The notes: generated from the sequence alone by a model not told the origin. Positions 1 through 6,729 are shown, counted from the stretch's first letter. The stretch is DNA of 9,164 nucleotides from Rugosibacter sp. (GCA_030652715.1 JAUSQB010000441.1:1-9164); one strand, 5' to 3'. Numbers and translations: made by a program.

Positions 1-1
1 G

Positions 2-922
2 CCGCTGCATGAAACCTGGGTAGCGATGTTGCCACCCAAGGCGCGCGAAGAGATTTTTGCTACCGATGAATTCGTTTCCGATATTTTCTTCCCGATTGGC
101 AAGATCGAATATGTCGAAGGCGGCGTGCGTCTCAGCGGGGAATGGAAGTGGGGCAGCGGCATTGATTTTTGTGGCTGGATTGGCCTGGGTGCCATGGTTG
201 ATGTTCCAGGTCAGCCCGGCGGCCCGCAGCCTTGTCTGGTGACAGTCAAGGTGTCCGAAGGCGAGATTGTCCAGGACTGGAATGCCTTTGGCTTGAATGG
301 CACGGGCAGCAATACCTTCCGCATCAATAATGTTTTCTCGCGCTGGGATATGGTGTTGCCGCTAGGGGCTATCAAGAAAAACACCGTACCTATCGGCGGG
401 GATTATGATCCCAGCGAGCCGGTTTATCGTGTGCCTTTTGGCCCGGCTTTCTGTGTCGGTTTCGGGGCGATTTGCGTAGGGGCCGCGCAACGTTTGCAGC
501 GCGAACTGCACGAGCGCATTCGTAACCGTCAGCGTGTCGTACTCGGCATGAAAGAATGGGAGTCGCCCGTGGCGCAGCGCAACTTGGGCGAAGTGACGAC
601 CCAGGTCGAGACAATCGAAGCGCTGTTCGGACGCTATGTCAATCAACTGAAGGACTGGGGTAAAGTAGGCAAGACGACCATCGAGCCAGAGGAAGAAGCT
701 CGCATGGCAGCTTGGCGTGCCTATATTTCTCGTACTGCATCGCAGATTGGCTTCCGTTCGCTGGAACTTCTCGGTGGCGCTGCGGCCTATCGCGGCGATC
801 TGGTGGAAGTCTTCGCCCGTGACTTGCTGATGATTTCCATTCACGTAGGTCAGGCGTATGAAGATCACATGATGTTCTATGGCCGCGCGCAATATGGGTT
901 GAGTCAACACCCGCTAGTTTAA
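2..922 (+). CDS. Group D flavin-dependent monooxygenase, acyl-CoA dehydrogenase fold (5' truncated by window edge)
   Basis: The open frame runs in from the left edge; its first in-frame residues (PLHETWVAMLPPK) align with residues from about 92 onward of the complete paralogue at 1275-2471, so about 90 N-terminal residues are missing and the internal ATG at 26 is not the real start. By hand alignment the two proteins are about 70% identical over about 306 residues, with one 4-residue gap in this copy after DVPG. The family (HsaA, C2-HpaH, DszC-like two-component monooxygenases) uses reduced flavin from a separate reductase to hydroxylate phenolic or other aromatic substrates. Visible family features are the beta-domain pattern RLSGEWKWGSG, a GLNGTGS turn before the NNVF strand, and a C-terminal helical domain with ELLGGAAAYRG. 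The NDVFVPWH segment of the paralogue is altered here (NNVFSRWD). No flavin reductase is nearby. A terminator follows the stop. The exact substrate cannot be read from sequence. Confidence 0.85.
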   Translation, partial: PLHETWVAMLPPKAREEIFATDEFVSDIFFPIGKIEYVEGGVRLSGEWKWGSGIDFCGWIGLGAMVDVPGQPGGPQPCLVTVKVSEGEIVQDWNAFGLNGTGSNTFRINNVFSRWDMVLPLGAIKKNTVPIGGDYDPSEPVYRVPFGPAFCVGFGAICVGAAQRLQRELHERIRNRQRVVLGMKEWESPVAQRNLGEVTTQVETIEALFGRYVNQLKDWGKVGKTTIEPEEEARMAAWRAYISRTASQIGFRSLELLGGAAAYRGDLVEVFARDLLMISIHVGQAYEDHMMFYGRAQYGLSQHPLV

Positions 923-997
923 AAAATGCAAAGACGTCAATAGGTGGTTTTTATTTTTATTTAGCCTGCATTCAGGTTTGTGTTGGTTTTTTATGTG

Positions 998-1035
998 AAA
1001 ACCGCCCGAGGTGAAAAACATCGGGCGGTTTTTTT
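998..1035 (+). terminator. Rho-independent terminator after first flavin monooxygenase
   Basis: A perfect 12-bp inverted repeat (AAAACCGCCCGA at 998-1009, TCGGGCGGTTTT at 1021-1032) has an 11-nt loop and a T run continuing to 1035. It separates the first monooxygenase gene from its downstream paralogue, so the two are probably transcribed independently. Confidence 0.9.
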
Positions 1036-1076
1036 ATGTTTGTACTTTGCCGCTTTTTTGCTTTCCTTTCCTTTCG

Positions 1077-1118
1077 TTGATTTAAGTCAACACGCGAACC
1101 CGTCAGATTTTTTAGGAT
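1077..1118 (+). promoter_or_regulatory. FNR/ANR/DNR-type box with correctly spaced -10, upstream of monooxygenase-extradiol operon
   Basis: TTGATTTAAGTCAA at 1077-1090 matches the FNR-family consensus TTGAT-N4-ATCAA in nine of ten conserved positions (the DNR-like form has GTCAA). A -10-like hexamer TAGGAT lies at 1113-1118, 22 bp after the box, which puts the box centre at -41.5 from a start predicted near 1125: class II activation geometry. There is no good independent -35, as expected for an activator-dependent promoter. The implied 5' leader is about 150 nt. Which FNR-family protein binds cannot be decided from the site alone. Confidence 0.7.
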
Positions 1119-1274
1119 GGCAGGGCCTTCATAAAAAAGTGTAAGGATGCTTCGAGTTTATATACAGATCAGGCTTGCTATTTGTATGCGGGTTTTGTTG
1201 AGAAAGCACGTGCCTTGCCTAACAAGTGAGGCGTCAAGAAGTTAAAACTCATTAACCGTTATCGGGAGAGAGAT

Positions 1275-2471
1275 ATGTTACAAAAAGTCGTGACACATGA
1301 AGAAATTATCAAGCGCGCTCATGCGCTGGGCAAGCTGGCGGAATCAACACTGACCGAGGCTGATGCCAATGGCGGCTATGGCAAGGATTTTCGCGATGCT
1401 TTGCATGAGACAGGCATTCACCGGATTTTGCGCCCCAAACGGTATGGCGGCCTAGGCTTGAGTCATCGGACCATGCTCGAAGCCGTGCGTACGGTCTCGC
1501 AATACAGTGTTGCGGGTGGCTGGCTCACGCTATTCATGCCGGCACATGAATGCTGGGTGGCCATGTTGCCCCCCAAGGGTCGGGAAGAAATCTTTGGCTC
1601 GGACGAGTTCGTCGCCGATATTCTCTACCCGATAGGCAAAGTCGAGTATGTCGAAGGGGGCGTGCGGTTGAGCGGTCGCTGGCAGTGGGGAAGCGGCATC
1701 GAGATGTGCGGCTGGATTGGTCTGGGGGCAATTGTCGATTTGCCAGGCGAGTTGTTCGGCATTGAAGGTGGACCGCAAGCCTGTTTATGCACGATCAAGG
1801 TGTCTGAAGGCAATATCATCCGCGACTGGAAGGCTTTCGGCCTCAATGGATCAGGCAGCCATTCGATCGAAGTCAACGATGTATTTGTGCCTTGGCATCG
1901 TGTTTGCCCCCTTGCCGCCATCAAGAAAAATGCCATACCGATTGGCGGTGACTTTGATCCTGAAGAAGCGGTATATCACACGCCATTTGGCCCGGCATTT
2001 GCCATTGGCTTTGCTACGATTGCCCTCGGTGGAGCACAACGTTTGCAGCGCGAGCTGCGCGAACGGTTACATAATCGGCAGCGTGTCGTGCTCGGCATGA
2101 AGGAGTGGGAGTCCCCCGTGGCGCAACGCAATCTGGGGGAAGTCACCACGATGGTTGAAACTGCCGAAGCGTTGTATGAGCGCGCCTTGCAGCAAATCGA
2201 ACATTGGACAAATCAAGGCAGAACCTCCGCCTCGGAAGAAGAGCAAGCGCAGGTCGCGGCATGGCGTTGCCATGTAGGTCGCATTGCAGCGCAGGTAGGG
2301 TTTCGCACTATGGAATTGCTCGGTGGAGCCGCAGCTTATCGTGGCGATTTGGTAGAGGTCTTTGCCCGCGATCTTTTCATGATGTCTATCCACTTTGGTC
2401 AGGCATATGACGATCACATGATGTTTTATGGTCGTTCGCAATATGGGTTAAGTGCGCATCCGCTGGTCTGA
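1275..2471 (+). CDS. Group D flavin-dependent monooxygenase, acyl-CoA dehydrogenase fold (HsaA-like oxygenase component)
   Basis: This 398-residue protein has the usual length of oxygenase components such as HsaA and C2-HpaH, which use FMNH2 or FADH2 from a separate reductase and O2 to hydroxylate phenolic rings in the cytoplasm. Domains in order: N-terminal helical domain (about 1-110, with GIHRILRPKRYGG typical of the fold); beta domain (about 115-220, RLSGRWQWGSG and GLNGSGS-x5-NDVFVPWHR); C-terminal helical domain (about 230-398, long helix with RLQRELRERLHNRQR, then ELLGGAAAYRG). It lacks the acyl-CoA dehydrogenase catalytic-base context, so it is read as a monooxygenase. The ATG at 1275 follows GGGAGAGAG at 1264-1272. 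The next gene, an extradiol dioxygenase, begins 34 nt downstream with no terminator between, so this enzyme probably supplies its catecholic substrate by ortho-hydroxylating a phenol. That role and the substrate are inference. It is a diverged tandem paralogue of the gene ending at 922. Confidence 0.87.
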   Translation: MLQKVVTHEEIIKRAHALGKLAESTLTEADANGGYGKDFRDALHETGIHRILRPKRYGGLGLSHRTMLEAVRTVSQYSVAGGWLTLFMPAHECWVAMLPPKGREEIFGSDEFVADILYPIGKVEYVEGGVRLSGRWQWGSGIEMCGWIGLGAIVDLPGELFGIEGGPQACLCTIKVSEGNIIRDWKAFGLNGSGSHSIEVNDVFVPWHRVCPLAAIKKNAIPIGGDFDPEEAVYHTPFGPAFAIGFATIALGGAQRLQRELRERLHNRQRVVLGMKEWESPVAQRNLGEVTTMVETAEALYERALQQIEHWTNQGRTSASEEEQAQVAAWRCHVGRIAAQVGFRTMELLGGAAAYRGDLVEVFARDLFMMSIHFGQAYDDHMMFYGRSQYGLSAHPLV

Positions 2472-2505
2472 GTTTGGTTTTTAAACTACACAAGGAGATT
2501 ACATC

Positions 2506-3432
2506 ATGGCAGTCGTCACTGAATTGGGATACATGGGTTTGGGCGTGTCGAATATGGCCGCATGGCGCGAATATGCTGCGCAGATACTGGGGCTGCAGGT
2601 GTTCGATGAGGGCGAGACTGATCGCTTTTACATGCGTATGGATTACCAGCATCACCGCTACATCGTGCATAACAGTGGCACGGACGATCTGGATTATCTG
2701 GGCTGGCGTGTTGCCGGACCTGAAGAGTTCGATGAAATGAAGCGTCAGCTAGAAGCGGCGGGCGTCGAGTTTCGCCAGTGCGATGCGGCCGAATGCCAGG
2801 AGCGTCGAGTGCTTGACCTCATCAAGTTTTTAGATCCGGGTGGCAATCCTACGGAGGTTTACCATGGACCGTTGATTGATTATCACAAGCCTTTTCACCC
2901 AGGGCGCGGGATGCATGGCCGGTTTGTGACGGGAGACGAGGGCTTGGGTCACCTCATCCTGCGGCAAACCGACGTGCAAAAAGCCTACCGGTTTTATACC
3001 GATGTATTTGGCATGCGCGGCTCGATTGAATATCATTTGCAAGTGCCGCAGGCACCGGGGGTCATCGCCAAGCCGGTGTTCATGCACTGCAATGGCCGCG
3101 ATCACACGGTGGCCTTTGTAGGGGGCCCTGCGCCCAAGCGCATCAATCACCTGAAATTTGAAGTGGACAACATTGATGACGTTGGCTTAACGCACGATAT
3201 GGTCAGGGACAGGAAGTTGCCTGTGCATGTGGGTCTGGGCAAGCATAGCAACGACCACATGCTCACTTTTTATCACGTCAATCCTTCTGGCTGGCTGGTT
3301 GAAGTTGGCGGCGTGGGCCGTAAAGCCACTCACCAGTCGGAATACTACGAGTACGACATGTGGGGTCATGACAATGAAGAGCCAGGTTATGGGCTGGATC
3401 TTCGCTTGCGCTATGACTGGTCACAAAAGTGA
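2506..3432 (+). CDS. Type I extradiol dioxygenase, BphC/2,3-dihydroxybiphenyl 1,2-dioxygenase family
   Basis: This 308-residue two-domain vicinal-oxygen-chelate protein opens a catechol ring next to the diol using Fe(II) and O2. The N-terminal domain (about 1-135) is the non-catalytic VOC repeat. The C-terminal domain (about 145-270) carries the 2-His-1-carboxylate iron site: H149 (GLGHL), H215 (INHLKFEV) and E266 (WLVEVGG). Second-sphere residues expected for catalysis are also there: H200 (DHTVAF), H247 and Y256, matching H195, H241 and Y250 of the LB400 enzyme. Length and motif order fit BphC/HsaC/ThnC-like enzymes that take bicyclic or alkyl-substituted catechols, but catechol or methylcatechol as substrate is possible given the toluene monooxygenase next door. 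AAGGAG at 2492-2497 supports the ATG. It is second in an operon with the flavin monooxygenase and is followed by a strong terminator. A Mn(II)- instead of Fe(II)-dependent variant cannot be excluded. Confidence 0.92.
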   Translation: MAVVTELGYMGLGVSNMAAWREYAAQILGLQVFDEGETDRFYMRMDYQHHRYIVHNSGTDDLDYLGWRVAGPEEFDEMKRQLEAAGVEFRQCDAAECQERRVLDLIKFLDPGGNPTEVYHGPLIDYHKPFHPGRGMHGRFVTGDEGLGHLILRQTDVQKAYRFYTDVFGMRGSIEYHLQVPQAPGVIAKPVFMHCNGRDHTVAFVGGPAPKRINHLKFEVDNIDDVGLTHDMVRDRKLPVHVGLGKHSNDHMLTFYHVNPSGWLVEVGGVGRKATHQSEYYEYDMWGHDNEEPGYGLDLRLRYDWSQK

Positions 3433-3460
3433 CGCTGTGAAGTTATAAAGGTATGCTGTT

Positions 3461-3500
3461 AAACGCAAAAGCCGCTCCTGTTGGAGCGGCTTTTGCGTTT
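3461..3500. terminator. Long-stem bidirectional terminator between convergent genes
   Basis: A perfect 18-bp inverted repeat, AAACGCAAAAGCCGCTCC at 3461-3478 and its complement at 3483-3500, closes a 4-nt loop (TGTT). The arms carry internal A and T tracts, so the hairpin can terminate in either direction. It lies between the extradiol dioxygenase stop (3432) and the stop of the convergent minus-strand NnrU gene (3584). Confidence 0.88.
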
Positions 3501-3583
3501 TAAGATTATGAGGTAAAAGTCGGCGCTGGCAGGACGGCGTTAAACAAGCCAGGAAGGATGCGTAGATATTCAGAGGCAACAGA

Positions 3584-4267
3584 TCAGGACAGTGGCGAGA
3601 CCCCGAACCACGCGGCATGGTAGTACAGCACGAGCGCATAGGCGAGAAGGCTCGCAATCAGCAAGGGTTTGCTGATTTCGCTCAAGACCAAGCGGTTGCG
3701 CCCCGTCAGAATCGCAAGAAATGGCACGTGAGAGGTTTGTGCAGCAAACGTATCCCATGCTGCGCCGAATTTTTTTCGGTATTTACGCTCCATGTTCAAG
3801 GGGCCGATAAATCCCTGAAAGAGAAAAGTGCCAAATAGCAGGTGACCTGCCCAATCGCCATTCACCATGAAATGCGCCAGCCCCCATAATCCAAACCCGA
3901 TCAGCCCCGGGTTACGGGTGATGCGTAGCAACCCTCGTGCGCTGATATCTTGCGGTTGGTTCTGATTGAGAATGCTGATGTTTTTAGAAAAAGTACCAAC
4001 GATCAAAAATACAAAGGCAAAAGCCATCAAGACATTGGCTACTGGTTTTAAAACCACCGCTTTGCCCCAGGTCTCAACATAAGGCGCATGGGCATAGGCC
4101 CATCCCATCCAGATCAGGCTTGCCAGCACGGCCAGCGAAAACAGGATGCGAAATATTTTTTCGCCGGTGATGGCAACAATTACATGACGCAAGGGGCTGC
4201 CGGCAACCAGCCAGTGCAAGCCGAGAAAGAGAGCACAGGCCAAGATTAGGGAATTTAAAGGCAACAT
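3584..4267 (-). CDS. NnrU-family integral membrane protein
   Basis: This 227-residue, strongly hydrophobic protein has about six membrane spans (near residues 3-23, 35-56, 72-92, 112-132, 134-150 and 190-212). The segment RITRNPGLIGFGLWGLAHFMVNGD followed by a GPLNMERKYRKKFG loop and a TSHVPF motif is the NnrU/isoprenylcysteine-methyltransferase-like pattern. NnrU is named for a gene needed for nitrite/NO reduction in Rhodobacter; its biochemical role is unsettled, and a related branch (MddA) methylates methanethiol. The start is set at the ATG whose first base is 4267, because GGAGG (4277-4281 on this strand) stands 9 nt upstream; an ATG 26 codons earlier has no comparable site. It is transcribed opposite to every other gene here, between the ring-cleavage operon and the diiron monooxygenase operon. 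Its connection with denitrification is by family only. Confidence 0.8.
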   Translation of the reverse strand: MLPLNSLILACALFLGLHWLVAGSPLRHVIVAITGEKIFRILFSLAVLASLIWMGWAYAHAPYVETWGKAVVLKPVANVLMAFAFVFLIVGTFSKNISILNQNQPQDISARGLLRITRNPGLIGFGLWGLAHFMVNGDWAGHLLFGTFLFQGFIGPLNMERKYRKKFGAAWDTFAAQTSHVPFLAILTGRNRLVLSEISKPLLIASLLAYALVLYYHAAWFGVSPLS

Positions 4268-4361
4268 TTTATTTTTCCTCCGGGGTTGAATTGTCACGGC
4301 GAGAAAAGTAACACTTTCAGGCAATGAGCGCATCAAGGCAAACATGGCTTTTCAGCTTTTG

Positions 4362-4403
4362 TTGACTTAGATCAAGGGTTGGGGGTGGGTTTTGAAATTT
4401 AAT
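4362..4403 (+). promoter_or_regulatory. FNR/ANR/DNR-type box with correctly spaced -10, upstream of the diiron monooxygenase operon
   Basis: TTGACTTAGATCAA at 4362-4375 is a near-perfect FNR-family palindrome (TTGAC-N4-ATCAA). TTTAAT at 4398-4403 is a -10-like hexamer (five of six consensus bases) exactly 22 bp after the box, predicting a transcript start near 4410 and a leader of about 133 nt. On the opposite strand the mirror position (4334-4339) has no -10-like hexamer, so the site appears to serve the monooxygenase operon and not the divergent NnrU gene. The box could still repress or activate the latter from a distance. Confidence 0.72.
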
Positions 4404-4530
4404 GAATGGACGGAAGAAAAAAGTAAGTCGTCTCGTGATGTGTTCCGACCAATACGAGAATGAGAGCTACCCGTCGACGATGGCCCACTGGTTAATGGCC
4501 AACGGATATTGTTTTGCAGGTGTTAATTAT

Positions 4531-4536
4531 GAGGAG
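4531..4536 (+). promoter_or_regulatory. Ribosome binding site that fixes the start of the hydroxylase alpha subunit
   Basis: GAGGAG lies 6 nt before the ATG at 4543. Starting there gives exactly 500 residues, the known length of TmoA, and puts the diiron ligands at the same numbers as in T4moH. The in-frame ATG at 4402 overlaps the predicted -10 hexamer and lacks a ribosome binding site. Confidence 0.85.
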
Positions 4537-4542
4537 AAGATC

Positions 4543-6045
4543 ATGGCATTACTTGGCAGACTCGATTGGTACAACCTTGCGCGTACCACCAACTGGACGC
4601 CGGGCTCTGTGACGGAAGATGAACTCTTTCCGCCAGACATGTCCGGCAGCATGGGAATTCCGCTATCCAAATGGGAGAGCTACGACGAACCCTATAAGCA
4701 AACGTATCCTGAATATGTGAAAGTTCAGCGCGAGAAAGACGCGGGTGCTTACTCCGTCAAGGCAGCATTAGAGCGCAGCGAGATTTACGAAAAAGCTGAT
4801 CCGGGCTGGCAGTCGGTATTAAAGCTGCACTATGGTGCCTTTCCACGCGCTGAATATTCAGCCTCCACGGCAGAAGCCCGCATGGCGCGCTTTGGCAAGG
4901 CACCCGGCATGCGCAACATGGCCACCATGGGCATGCTGGACGAAATGCGGCACGCTCAGCTGCAACTGTATTTTCCGCATGAGCTTTGCCCGAAAGACCG
5001 TCAGTTCGACTGGGCGCACAAGTCCTACGACACCAACCACTGGGCTGTCGTGGCGGCACGTCATCTGTTTGATGACATGATGGTGACGCGTGGCGCATCA
5101 GAAGTTGCCCTGGGGCTGACTTTTGCGTTTGAAACGGGATTCACCAACATGCAGTTCCTTGGCCTGGCGGCAGATGCAGCCGAAGTTGGTGATTGGTCTT
5201 TCTCGAACATGATCTCGAGCATACAAACGGATGAGTCGCGACATGCGCAGATCGGCGGACCGCTGGTGGCAATTCTTCTGGAGAATGGCAGAAAGGAAGA
5301 GGCGCAGCGCATTGTGGATATGATGATTTGGCGTGCCTGGAAGCTGTTTTCCGCAGTGACGGGGGCTGCCATGGATTATTTCACGCCAGTGGCTGATCGA
5401 AAAATGTCCTTCAAGGAATTCATGCTGGAATGGATTGTGAGTCAATTTGAGCGCGCTTTGATGGACTTGGGTCTGGATAAACCTTGGTATTGGGATCAGT
5501 TGGTGGCTGATCTGGATCATGCCAGCCACGCCATGCAAATGGGTTTCTGGTTCTGGCGTCCGATCATGTGGTGGAACACCCCCGCAGGTGTTACTGCCGA
5601 GGATCGTGCCTGGCTTGAAGAAAAATACCCGGGCTGGTCGGAAAGCTTTGGCACGGTGTGGGATGTCATCACCGATAATCTGTTGGAAGGCAAAAAAGAA
5701 CTCACCTATCCCGAGACCTTGCCGATGCTGTGCAATATGTGTCAATTGCCGATTGCATCAGTTCCCGGACCGGCCTGGAAAGTGCGTGACTTTCCCCTTG
5801 AATACAAAGGGCGCTCGTACCACTTCTGTTCAGAAGGCTGCCAATGGTGCTTCGAGCAGGAGCCTGAGCGTTACGCCGGTCATCTATCGCTCATCGATCG
5901 CTTTCTGGCGGGTCATATCCAGCCGCCGAATCTCGAAGGCGCGCTTAACTACATGAGTCTGGCACCCGGTGAGATAGGTGACGATGCGCACAACTATGCG
6001 TGGGTAGAAAAGGTTCGCGCGGCGCGCCAAAAAGCGGCAGCCTGA
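4543..6045 (+). CDS. tmoA: Toluene/aromatic diiron monooxygenase, hydroxylase alpha subunit (TmoA/TouA family)
   Basis: This is the catalytic subunit of a soluble four-component monooxygenase that inserts one O atom from O2 into toluene, benzene or related rings. From the ATG at 4543 it has 500 residues, and its sequence follows T4MO TmoA nearly end to end (for example GFTNMQFLGLAADAAE and SSIQTDESRHAQ). The six diiron ligands are present at the T4moH numbers: E104, E134, H137 (DEMRH), E197, E231 and H234 (DESRH). Of the pocket residues, A107, Q141, F176, L192, F196, T201, F205 and Q228 are kept, but position 100 is Phe (Ile in T4MO/ToMO as I recall) and 103 is Ala. The C-terminal YHS-like domain (about 395-450) carries C397, C400, C429 and C433, a possible zinc site like that of phenol hydroxylase. 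It is first in a five-gene operon. Regiospecificity cannot be predicted, and alkene or isoprene oxidation is a less likely alternative. Confidence 0.95.
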   Translation: MALLGRLDWYNLARTTNWTPGSVTEDELFPPDMSGSMGIPLSKWESYDEPYKQTYPEYVKVQREKDAGAYSVKAALERSEIYEKADPGWQSVLKLHYGAFPRAEYSASTAEARMARFGKAPGMRNMATMGMLDEMRHAQLQLYFPHELCPKDRQFDWAHKSYDTNHWAVVAARHLFDDMMVTRGASEVALGLTFAFETGFTNMQFLGLAADAAEVGDWSFSNMISSIQTDESRHAQIGGPLVAILLENGRKEEAQRIVDMMIWRAWKLFSAVTGAAMDYFTPVADRKMSFKEFMLEWIVSQFERALMDLGLDKPWYWDQLVADLDHASHAMQMGFWFWRPIMWWNTPAGVTAEDRAWLEEKYPGWSESFGTVWDVITDNLLEGKKELTYPETLPMLCNMCQLPIASVPGPAWKVRDFPLEYKGRSYHFCSEGCQWCFEQEPERYAGHLSLIDRFLAGHIQPPNLEGALNYMSLAPGEIGDDAHNYAWVEKVRAARQKAAA

Positions 6046-6120
6046 AGAACGACTTGCGTATCAACCGCCGATGGCTCAATTTCATCAGACCAATCAACTA
6101 CTTTCAAGAAGGATAAAGAC

Positions 6121-6375
6121 ATGGCAGCGTTTCCTTTAACGTCAAATTTCCAGGGGGATTTTGTGTTGCAACTGCTCCCTGTGGATACCGAGAACACCAT
6201 GGATGAAGTCGCGGCGGCAGCAGCGCATCACTCCGTCGGCCGTCGTGTCCCGGCGCGTCCGGGCCACACCCTGCGCGTGCGTCGCCAAGGCGCCAGCGAA
6301 CTCATGCCGCGCACGCTCAAGGTGAGTGAATCCGGCTTGAAGCCGATGGAATGCATCGAAGTCATTTGGGAATAA
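6121..6375 (+). CDS. tmoB: Toluene monooxygenase hydroxylase gamma subunit (TmoB family)
   Basis: This 84-residue protein has the same length as TmoB of T4MO. The start (AFP...F..DF..QL) and the end (ESGL.P.E.I.V) fit the family's ubiquitin-like small subunit, which packs on the outside of the (alpha-beta-gamma)2 hydroxylase and has no metal site. The ATG at 6121 follows AAGGATAA. It lies 75 nt after tmoA and 18 nt before the ferredoxin gene, in the canonical operon order. No cysteines are present. Confidence 0.92.
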   Translation: MAAFPLTSNFQGDFVLQLLPVDTENTMDEVAAAAAHHSVGRRVPARPGHTLRVRRQGASELMPRTLKVSESGLKPMECIEVIWE

Positions 6376-6393
6376 ATTCGGGAATACATCAAC

Positions 6394-6729
6394 ATGGCAT
6401 TTGAAAAAGTCTGCACGCTGGATGACCTGTGGGAAGGCGAGATGGAATCCTTTCAAGTCAATGGTCAGGAAGTTTTGCTGTTGAGTATGGAGGGCGGTGA
6501 TATCCGCGCCTACCAGGGAATTTGCCCGCATCAGGATATTTTGCTGGTGGAAGGGCAGTTCGATGGCAAGGCGCTGATCTGCCGTGCGCATCAATGGATT
6601 TTCGATGCCAAAACCGGCGCGGGAATCAATCCGGATGATGCGTGTTTGGCTGAATATCCTGTCAAAGTGGAAGAGGAAAGTGTCTTTGTTGACACTGAAG
6701 GCGTTGTGCCACTGTTTGCGCATGTTTGA
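6394..6729 (+). CDS. tmoC: Rieske-type [2Fe-2S] ferredoxin of toluene monooxygenase (TmoC family)
   Basis: This 111-residue electron carrier moves electrons from the NADH reductase (TmoF) to the diiron hydroxylase. The Rieske ligands are visible as C44-P-H46 (CPHQ) and C63-R-A-H66 (CRAHQW), one residue offset from T4moC. The FEK.C.LDD.W.GEME start and the GINPDD.CLAEYPV segment are typical of TmoC as opposed to dioxygenase ferredoxins. It sits between the gamma subunit and effector genes as in T4MO. Its reductase partner is not encoded in the window, so it must take electrons from a protein made elsewhere. Confidence 0.94.
   Translation: MAFEKVCTLDDLWEGEMESFQVNGQEVLLLSMEGGDIRAYQGICPHQDILLVEGQFDGKALICRAHQWIFDAKTGAGINPDDACLAEYPVKVEEESVFVDTEGVVPLFAHV

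Noticed and set aside
362..910. 182-codon minus-strand open frame antisense to the first flavin monooxygenase, and similar long antisense frames at 5098-5745 and 6142-7002
   Set aside because: They lie opposite well-supported genes, encode no recognisable domain and are explained by codon bias of the sense strand.
1130..1260. Possible sigma-54 (-24/-12) promoter upstream of the second monooxygenase, as used by some toluene monooxygenase regulators
   Set aside because: I looked for GG and GC elements at 10-bp spacing in the TGGCAC-N5-TTGC context and found no convincing match.
2873..2886. TTGATTGATTATCA inside the extradiol dioxygenase gene
   Set aside because: The second half-site is out of register, it is within coding sequence and no promoter elements follow.
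4268..4345. 26-residue upstream extension of the NnrU protein on the minus strand
   Set aside because: GGAGG at 4277-4281 is correctly placed for the internal ATG at 4267, and the extension is polar and not family-like.
4402..4542. 47-residue N-terminal extension of the hydroxylase alpha subunit
   Set aside because: It has no ribosome binding site, overlaps the predicted -10 element, is not similar to TmoA N-termini and makes the protein longer than the family length.
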